Shown here: piece by piece, positions 6,249-10,973 of the stretch
Numbering within the stretch: position 1 is the first letter of the stretch
Layout: every line of letters starts with the position of its first letter
DNA from: Candidatus Cloacimonadota bacterium
GTDB lineage: Bacteria; Cloacimonadota; Cloacimonadia; Cloacimonadales; TCS61
Direction: 5' to 3'
Assembly: GCA_030596265.1 (NCBI GenBank)
Contig: JAUVKM010000039.1
Span: 1-10,973 of the forward strand
Length of the DNA stretch: 10,973 nt
Notes under the pieces: model-generated
Databases searched by the model: none
What the model was told of the DNA's origin: nothing
The model's input: only the letters and a program-made list of their open reading frames with translations
Translations under genes and position numbers: made by a program

Positions 6249-7166
6249 TTATTTAAAGTCCATTGCTTCTTTTGTGAATTTTTCTATCCAATCACTATAA
6301 ACTGAATACAGAAAATATTTATCATTATCTAATTGCAGAACATATTTGGGTTCTTTATCCATTGCGACGCGCAAATAATGTGTTGAGCCATCAAATAATT
6401 TAATTCCTATTTCCAGATTTGGGAAATTTAGTTTTTCTTTGTATTCTTCATATTTATTATCAACAAATTCGTTAACAGTAAGTTTAGAAAGGGTAGAGAG
6501 AATATCTCGAAGTGCTTTATTATTGAAGTTTACACCTAATGTGTTATTGCTATCGGTATAATGCCAGAGAGAATCTGAAGGAGACAGCTCGTATGCATAT
6601 TTATCACAGATAACGGATATCTTGGAAATGTTATTCTCTTCAATCTCCAAGATAGTTTTTTCTCTCCAGTTATCTGTGTTTGCGGTAATGATATAATTAA
6701 TATTATCCTCTAATTTGAAGATTTTAGCTTTATCTGGTCTTCGTGCCGGAGTTGTTTTGGAAGAAGAACTTTCCCCGATAATTGCTTCATCCAGTACATT
6801 TTTATTCTCATCAATAAATTTTATCCAAGTACCCTGACTATTCGTTACTTTATAAGTATCGAACGAACTTTCACTCTCCGAAATTGGAAGATTAGAAGTT
6901 TTCACTTTTAATACTTTTGAGAAAATATTTTTGATCTGATATTCATTAGCATCATTTTCGAAAGGATACACGATTTTCCATATATCATTTTGTTTTGATA
7001 ATCTCAATGTATCTTTAATATTTGATATTTCAATTGTTTTAATTTTTGTAGAATCAACTTGGAAAAAATTGATACGTTTTTCTACATTATTACCCATTTT
7101 TGTGATGAGGAATACAATTACTAAAACAACCAAAATTCCGATATATATTTTTTGTTTCTTATTCAT
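6249..7166 (-). CDS. DUF4340 domain-containing membrane-anchored protein
   Basis: A 305-residue protein with a short cytoplasmic start (MNKKQK), one hydrophobic segment at about 7-22 (IYIGILVVLVIVFLIT) and a hydrophilic extracytoplasmic remainder. DUF4340 proteins typically follow GldG-like proteins in ABC-2 operons; their function is not established. Two internal repeats can be seen. The first is IKTIEISNIKDTLRLSKQND with IWKIVYPFENDANE and IKNIFSKVLKVKTS (about 42-91). The second is ISKISVICDKYAYELSPSDS with LWHYTDS, ALRDILSTLSKLTVNEFVDN (about 180-237). Each is a beta hairpin, a W-x-(I/H) strand and a helix. Start choice: ATG 7164-7166 overlaps the GldG-like stop in ATGAATAA, with GGAG in the preceding codons; an earlier TTG at 7178 is less likely. 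Last gene of the ABC operon. Confidence 0.82.
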   Translation of the reverse strand: MNKKQKIYIGILVVLVIVFLITKMGNNVEKRINFFQVDSTKIKTIEISNIKDTLRLSKQNDIWKIVYPFENDANEYQIKNIFSKVLKVKTSNLPISESESSFDTYKVTNSQGTWIKFIDENKNVLDEAIIGESSSSKTTPARRPDKAKIFKLEDNINYIITANTDNWREKTILEIEENNISKISVICDKYAYELSPSDSLWHYTDSNNTLGVNFNNKALRDILSTLSKLTVNEFVDNKYEEYKEKLNFPNLEIGIKLFDGSTHYLRVAMDKEPKYVLQLDNDKYFLYSVYSDWIEKFTKEAMDFK

Positions 7167-8703
7167 AAAGTTCTCCAATATGTTTTCTTCGTTTCAATTC
7201 TTTTCTGTAATGCAGAATTCCCAATAAGATCAGCAAAAGAGAGGGGAATAGAATATTGATCCACTTAATTATTTTTTTAGTTCCGGGCTTAATTTCCTTC
7301 AGTGGAGTGAATTGTGTTTCTCGAGATCTTATCTCTATGAGTGTTCCTTCTGAAACCATATAATCGACAGCATTTAAAACAAAATCTCTATTCCCTGGTA
7401 TATCAGCTCCAGCATTTTCTATAATGAAGTCGGAATCTGAAACAAGCAAAATTTTGCCGAATTCCGTGTTTCCAACTGCATTATCTTCTTCTTTTGTATG
7501 ATCCATGAAATTGCTCACAAATTTTCCACTATAGATTCCTGCAACAACTTTTGGTTCATCGATCAGTACTCTCTTCAGATCTATATTCATGAACGGTTGA
7601 TACGAAATATTAAGATTCGGCATTGTGACTTCACCGCTATTAACTGAAGTAAAAAGCAGCGGTTCAAAATAAATATCTTCTCCGATGTTTGTTGTATCGA
7701 TCTCAGATGCAAAAATAAGCTGCATATAATCAAGATTCTTAACTAAAATATTATTTTCGTTTACATTATTAATAATTGGAAAGAAAGGGTAATTGATCGG
7801 AGTTTGCATTCGGAACATACCGCGTTGCTGCTGAACTGTAACTTGACCACATTGTGCATCAATCACAAGATTTGGTTTAATTATAATTCCATAAGTATTA
7901 AGAAGTCGGAAAAGATTGGAATTTATCGGTGTTGCAGATTGTTGTTGAATATCAGTAGCGATCCTATCCTGGAAGAGGATGATATTTCCATCCTGCATTA
8001 GATATTGATCAATATTAACTAGCTGAGACATCTCAAGAGAGTCTTCAATCCCAGCTACGATTAAAGCATCGATATCATTTTCTACGGATTTGGTGAGATC
8101 GATTTTAGAGATTTCATAACTTTCGGAGAGGAATTGGATGATCGTTGCAAACTTGTTACTCTCGTCTGGATCGAAAATAGCGATCTTCTTGAGTCCGGTT
8201 GCAGTTATCTTCTTGATCTTGCCAGTAACATCATATTCCAGTCCTTGAGTATTTTTTATCATGGGTAAGGATTCAATTTTATCTTGATAATGAAAAACAA
8301 GTCCCATATAAACTTCCCTGATCTCCAGTTTATCATTCTGGATAACACGCATGGAAACAGGCATTATTCCATTTTGCTGAGCTTCTTTTTTTAACTCTTG
8401 TTCATCTGCCGGATCAAGAAACTCAAACTTAAGATTACCTTGAGAATAAGCTTGATATTCGGAGAGAATATCCTGAACGAAGCGACGGGAATCAGCATAT
8501 TCTCCAGGCATGTTTTTAGAAAAATATGCTTTGATGATAAGTCTGTCATCTAATTCTTGCATAGCAGTTTTGCTGGAACTTGAAAGTGAATATATTTTTC
8601 CTTTGGAAAGATCAAAACGTTTGAAGACGGATATTGAAATTAGGTTAACAAAAATGAGAATTGCAATGAGGATTATTAGATCAATTGTTATTTTCTTTTT
8701 CAT
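7159..8703 (-). CDS. GldG-family ABC transporter auxiliary protein
   Basis: A 514-residue protein with one N-terminal membrane helix (about 5-27), a large extracytoplasmic domain and a C-terminal helix (about 477-498) followed by a basic cytoplasmic tail (YRKELKRRKH). This topology and FDLSKGKIYSLSSSSKTAM (30-48), after the first helix, are hallmarks of GldG-like proteins. The central part resembles the GATase-like 'ABC-type uncharacterised transport' domain: KKIAIFDPDES (172-182), DIDALIVAGIEDSL (210-223), YLMQDGNIILFQDR (234-247). Near the C-terminus, GKILLVSDSDFIIEN and NRDFVLNAVDYM (416-449) match the family. GldG works with the GldA ATPase and GldF permease; in Bacteroidota the trio is needed for gliding or secretion, but homologues occur in many non-gliders. 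ATG 8701-8703 is preferred over the ATG two codons earlier because GGGGG lies six bases before it. The permease stop is 10 nt upstream. Confidence 0.87.
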   Translation of the reverse strand: MKKKITIDLIILIAILIFVNLISISVFKRFDLSKGKIYSLSSSSKTAMQELDDRLIIKAYFSKNMPGEYADSRRFVQDILSEYQAYSQGNLKFEFLDPADEQELKKEAQQNGIMPVSMRVIQNDKLEIREVYMGLVFHYQDKIESLPMIKNTQGLEYDVTGKIKKITATGLKKIAIFDPDESNKFATIIQFLSESYEISKIDLTKSVENDIDALIVAGIEDSLEMSQLVNIDQYLMQDGNIILFQDRIATDIQQQSATPINSNLFRLLNTYGIIIKPNLVIDAQCGQVTVQQQRGMFRMQTPINYPFFPIINNVNENNILVKNLDYMQLIFASEIDTTNIGEDIYFEPLLFTSVNSGEVTMPNLNISYQPFMNIDLKRVLIDEPKVVAGIYSGKFVSNFMDHTKEEDNAVGNTEFGKILLVSDSDFIIENAGADIPGNRDFVLNAVDYMVSEGTLIEIRSRETQFTPLKEIKPGTKKIIKWINILFPSLLLILLGILHYRKELKRRKHIGELYE

Positions 8704-8713
8704 GATCATCCCC

Positions 8714-9427
8714 CTATTTCCAGTTCCGATTTTCTAATGATGTTTGTGCAAGCTTAAGAAATAGCACAACTAAACTGACAAAATATATTATATTCCTAGT
8801 ATCAATAACACCGCGCGCAATATTTGAAAAATGGTAGTCTATACTTATGAATTGAAAGATCCCTACCATAAAATCAGGTACGAAGAAGAGGAAGAACTTA
8901 ATTACAAAGAAGAAGAAAATTATGAAAAAACTTATTATGAGTGAAACTATTTGGTTGCTGGTTATGCTGGATGCAAAAATTCCAATGGCACTATAAACAG
9001 CACCCAGAAATAATAGACCAATATAACCACAGAATATTGCCCCGAAATCAACATTCGTTCCAAGCAATACAATTGTGATAAAATGGACTAAGGTTAATAG
9101 TAGACCAACCCCGATGAGAATGACCGAAGCCCAGAATTTTCCCATTATTATCTGGCTGTCCTTAATTGGCAGAGTTGCTAGAAGTTCCATTGTGCCGGTG
9201 TTCTTTTCTCGTGAGAGAAGTCCCATTGTGATGGCAGGAATAAAAAACAGATAAAAGAGTGGGATTATCCCGAATAATGTACGTAAGTTTGATTGATTAT
9301 TAATAAATAATGGACTGGCAAAAAACCAACCGCTAAGTAGAAGGAAAATTACCAGAACTATGTAGGCAGAAGGTGAATTAAAATAGCTTTTGATTTCTTT
9401 TTTTGTAATCGTTATTGCTAAATTCAT
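8714..9427 (-). CDS. ABC-2 type permease (GldF-like)
   Basis: A 237-residue integral membrane protein with about six transmembrane helices (roughly 21-41, 51-72, 97-121, 131-153, 157-184, 210-227). It begins with ITKKEIKSYFNSPSAYIVLV, an N-terminus shared by GldF/NosY-like ABC-2 permeases. The loop after helix 2, LLSREKNTGTMELLATLPI (70-88), is the E-x-x-x-G-T-x-E-x-L-x-x-x-P signature of ABC-2 permeases that contacts the ATPase. The start overlaps the ATPase stop in ATGA (9424-9427), and GGAGG lies eight bases upstream, so the two are translationally coupled. The protein probably forms the channel of a GldA/F/G-type exporter, with the GldG-like protein downstream. The transported substrate is unknown. 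Confidence 0.9.
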   Translation of the reverse strand: MNLAITITKKEIKSYFNSPSAYIVLVIFLLLSGWFFASPLFINNQSNLRTLFGIIPLFYLFFIPAITMGLLSREKNTGTMELLATLPIKDSQIIMGKFWASVILIGVGLLLTLVHFITIVLLGTNVDFGAIFCGYIGLLFLGAVYSAIGIFASSITSNQIVSLIISFFIIFFFFVIKFFLFFVPDFMVGIFQFISIDYHFSNIARGVIDTRNIIYFVSLVVLFLKLAQTSLENRNWK

Positions 9428-10359
9428 CTTTCGCCTCCTTCAATAGTGAGGTTGCGGAATACCGCTTCCAGACTGATGTTCTCGCGACGCATTTCCAATA
9501 ATATCCAATCCTTAGATTTGATGAAATTAAATATTTCTGTCCTTATATCATTGGCTGAATCAAACTCGATCTCAACCTCAAATGTTGTTTTGTTAAGTGG
9601 GGAAATGGATAGGATTGAAGTTTCATTAATATTATCAGAAATTTCTATAATCTCATTTTTTGGTGCGATTAGTTCAAGTATAAGTTTCGTTTTATTCTGG
9701 AAAGCAGATTGCAGTTCTTCGGTTGATCCGTCGGCTACTATTTTACCTTCATTTATGATTATAATCCGGCTGCAAACTGCCTGAACTTCCTGCAAAATAT
9801 GACTTGAAATGATGAGTGTTTTTTCCTTGCCCAATTCTTTGATCAACTCACGGATCTCAACGATCTGATTTGGGTCTAATCCACTGGTTGGTTCATCTAA
9901 AATCAATATTTTTGGATCGTGAATAATAGCTTGAGCAAAACCAACACGTTGTTTGTAACCTTTGGAAAGTGTGTTTATGGGTTTATGAACAACACCGTTT
10001 AATCCACATTGTTTAATAACTTCTTTTATACGAGAATCAAAATTGGAGATTTCTCTAATATCTGCAATGAATTTGAGATAATCGTAAACCGTCATATCGA
10101 TATAAAGGGGATTGTGTTCCGGTAGATAACCGATAAGTCTTTTTATCTCTATTTGTTTATCTTTGATATTCATATTCTCCACTTCGATATTACCGGAAGT
10201 GGGTGATAGAAAACAGGTTATCATTCTTAGTGTTGTAGTTTTACCGGCTCCATTTGGACCCAAAAATCCGAGAATTTCACCTTCATTGATTTCAAAATTA
10301 ATGTGATCAACTGCACATACTGAGCCATAATCTTTCGTTAGATTTTGTAAACGAATCAT
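9424..10359 (-). CDS. ABC transporter ATP-binding protein (GldA-like)
   Basis: A 311-residue ABC ATPase, first gene of the ABC operon. Walker A is GPNGAGKTT (34-42), signature LSKGYKQRVG (131-140), Walker B ILILDEPTSGLD (151-162), H-loop SSHIL (185-189). The Q-loop region reads GYLPEHNPLY (77-86), with Glu where Gln is usual; this LPEHNPLY form is typical of GldA/NatA-like ATPases and not a defect. Residues 220-311 form a C-terminal extension (ILELIAPKN through MRRENISLEAVFRNLT) like that of other ABC-2 drug/Na+ exporter ATPases; LE-x-VF-x-x-LT is the usual ending. AAGGAG precedes the ATG by eight bases. It energises the permease encoded immediately downstream. The cargo cannot be inferred. 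Confidence 0.93.
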   Translation of the reverse strand: MIRLQNLTKDYGSVCAVDHINFEINEGEILGFLGPNGAGKTTTLRMITCFLSPTSGNIEVENMNIKDKQIEIKRLIGYLPEHNPLYIDMTVYDYLKFIADIREISNFDSRIKEVIKQCGLNGVVHKPINTLSKGYKQRVGFAQAIIHDPKILILDEPTSGLDPNQIVEIRELIKELGKEKTLIISSHILQEVQAVCSRIIIINEGKIVADGSTEELQSAFQNKTKLILELIAPKNEIIEISDNINETSILSISPLNKTTFEVEIEFDSANDIRTEIFNFIKSKDWILLEMRRENISLEAVFRNLTIEGGER

Positions 10360-10600
10360 TTAAGAAACTCCTTAATCTATTATGATTTTTGAAATATGAA
10401 AAAAAAGAGTGTGAGTAATCTGTCAAGAGTGTTTTGATAGTAAAGTGTTGAATGACTAGCTTTAATAAAATATTACAGGTAATATGAAATTATAATAGAT
10501 AGAACGTAATAAAGGAAAAATTATTGAAATTGATTTTAGAGAAAATATTATTGACACAATAAGGGGTCGATTTAAAAAAGTTATTCGTTATTGAAATTGA

Positions 10601-10675
10601 TCCTGAATAGCTCAGCGGTAGAGCGGGTGGCTGTTAACCACTAGGTCGGGGGTTCAAATCCCTCTTCAGGAGCCA
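10601..10675 (+). tRNA. tRNA-Asn (anticodon GUU), CCA encoded
   Basis: A complete cloverleaf can be drawn by eye. The acceptor stem TCCTGAA/TTCAGGA is perfect over 7 bp. The D arm is GCTC/GAGC. The anticodon stem GGTGG/CCACT has a loop CTGTTAA carrying GTT at 10633-10635 (Asn). The variable loop is 5 nt (AGGTC), and the T arm GGGGG-TTCAAAT-CCCTC has one G-U pair. The discriminator base is G (10672) and CCA is encoded at 10673-10675. It decodes AAC/AAU. A terminator follows 4 nt downstream, so it appears to be transcribed alone or as the last of a unit; no other intact tRNA is in view. The next 100 bases hold a broken copy of this gene. Confidence 0.96.
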
Positions 10676-10679
10676 TATT

Positions 10680-10709
10680 AAAGGCTTCCATTTTTGGGAG
10701 CCTTTTTTT
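10680..10709 (+). terminator. Rho-independent terminator of the tRNA-Asn gene
   Basis: AAAGGCTTCC (10680-10689), loop ATTTTT, then GGGAGCC running into a T tract (10696-10709). The stem is about 10 bp with one G-U pair, and at least seven consecutive T follow. It begins 4 nt after the encoded CCA of the plus-strand tRNA, so it fits as that gene's terminator. Confidence 0.88.
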
Positions 10710-10718
10710 GTTTGAATT

Positions 10719-10783
10719 AGCGGGTGGCTGTTATCCAGCAATTGCCGGACGGGGTTCAAATCTCCGACAATAGACGGTAGCCT
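10719..10783 (+). pseudogene. Degenerate partial tRNA-Asn copy (tRNA-like remnant)
   Basis: AGCGGGTGGCTGTTA at 10719-10733 is identical to 10622-10636 of the intact tRNA-Asn: the end of the D arm through the anticodon. GGGGTTCAAATC at 10751-10762 is identical to its T arm at 10649-10660. The T stem is still closed (CGGGG/CTCCG). The anticodon stem has one mismatch, and the segment between is about 5 nt longer than in the intact gene. The 5' acceptor strand and D arm are absent, and the 3' strand no longer matches. It therefore cannot be a normal tRNA. It may be a decayed tandem duplicate or an old attachment-site remnant of an element that integrated at the tRNA gene. The right limit is approximate (GGTAGCC resembles the GGAGCCA end). 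Confidence 0.6.
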
Positions 10784-10908
10784 TTTACATTATTAAGAAT
10801 TATCAAATTAAAATTATTCATAGAAAAAAGCAATTTCCAGATTTGACCCGTTTTTTTGTTGCATTCTGAAATTGAATTTTGTAAATGTCATTTACTAGGA
10901 GGTTTAAG

Positions 10909-10973
10909 ATGTTATTAAATTGTATTAAAGAAAGATACAGTGTAAGAAAATTCCAGAACAAACCAGTGGAACA
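10909..10973 (+). CDS. Nitroreductase family protein, 5' end (partial)
   Basis: Only 21 codons are in the window: MLLNCIKERYSVRKFQNKPVE. The I-x-x-R-x-S-V-R-x-F pattern followed by KPVE is the typical N-terminus of nitroreductase-family flavoproteins (PF00881), where the Arg-Ser-x-Arg segment binds the FMN phosphate. Members reduce nitro or quinone compounds with NAD(P)H, though many have other roles. A consensus AGGAGG (10897-10902) lies six bases before the ATG. It is the only protein gene on the plus strand here and is separated from the tRNA by its terminator, so it must have its own promoter in 10784-10896; I could not assign one convincingly. The remainder lies beyond the right edge. 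Confidence 0.78.
   Translation, partial: MLLNCIKERYSVRKFQNKPVE

Noticed and set aside
10384..10426. TTGACA on the minus strand (10426-10421) as promoter of the ABC operon
   Set aside because: No acceptable -10 box at 16-19 bases; the possible CATAAT closer to the gene has no matching -35.
10441..10480. Very short plus-strand reading frame starting at an ATG near 10451
   Set aside because: Only about 11 codons, no ribosome site, no similarity that I recognise.
10551..10579. TTGACA -35 box as promoter of the tRNA-Asn gene
   Set aside because: The hexamer is perfect, but 17 bases on there is only AAAAAA; the nearest TA-rich box (TTTAAA, 10571-10576) gives a 14-base spacer. It is suggestive, not enough to call.

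Overview
The window is about 11 kb of AT-rich bacterial DNA, dense with minus-strand genes. There are two minus-strand gene groups, then a plus-strand tRNA and the start of a plus-strand gene at the right edge. Strong AAGGAG/GGAGG-type ribosome sites precede most genes. Low GC, a GldA/GldF/GldG/DUF4340-type ABC system and palindromic interspersed repeats suggest an anaerobe of the Fibrobacterota-Chlorobiota-Bacteroidota / Cloacimonadota kind. That placement is inference; no taxonomic marker gene is present.

Region 1 (1-6019, minus strand) looks like a catabolic operon. In transcription order it holds a DUF2877 (AllH/YlbF-like) gene, an fdrA (AllF) homologue, a DUF1116 (AllG/YlbE-like) gene, a metal-dependent cyclase/amidohydrolase, a winged-helix plus SAM-methyltransferase fusion, and the first 33 codons of the FAD subunit of a xanthine dehydrogenase/CO dehydrogenase-type molybdenum hydroxylase. 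The three All-type proteins correspond to the oxamate carbamoyltransferase trio of E. coli allantoin degradation. With the cyclase and molybdenum hydroxylase, the cluster reads as a pathway that oxidises an N-heterocycle, opens it, and salvages a carbamoyl group. The substrate cannot be told from the window. Two different palindromic repeats sit between genes of this operon (1953-2028 and 3533-3636). The second produces a false N-terminal extension of the DUF1116 gene if the upstream in-frame ATG is used.

Region 2 (6249-10359, minus strand) is a tightly overlapping four-gene ABC-2 export-type operon: ATPase, six-helix permease, GldG-like periplasmic-domain protein and a single-pass DUF4340 protein. 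A 229-bp gap separates it from region 1, so the two groups probably have separate promoters, though I could not define one with confidence.

Region 3 (10360-10973, plus strand) holds a 241-bp spacer without a recognisable gene, a complete tRNA-Asn(GUU) with encoded CCA, and a Rho-independent terminator. Next comes a degenerate second tRNA-Asn-like copy lacking acceptor and D-arm sequences, and then the first 21 codons of a nitroreductase-family gene with an ideal ribosome site.
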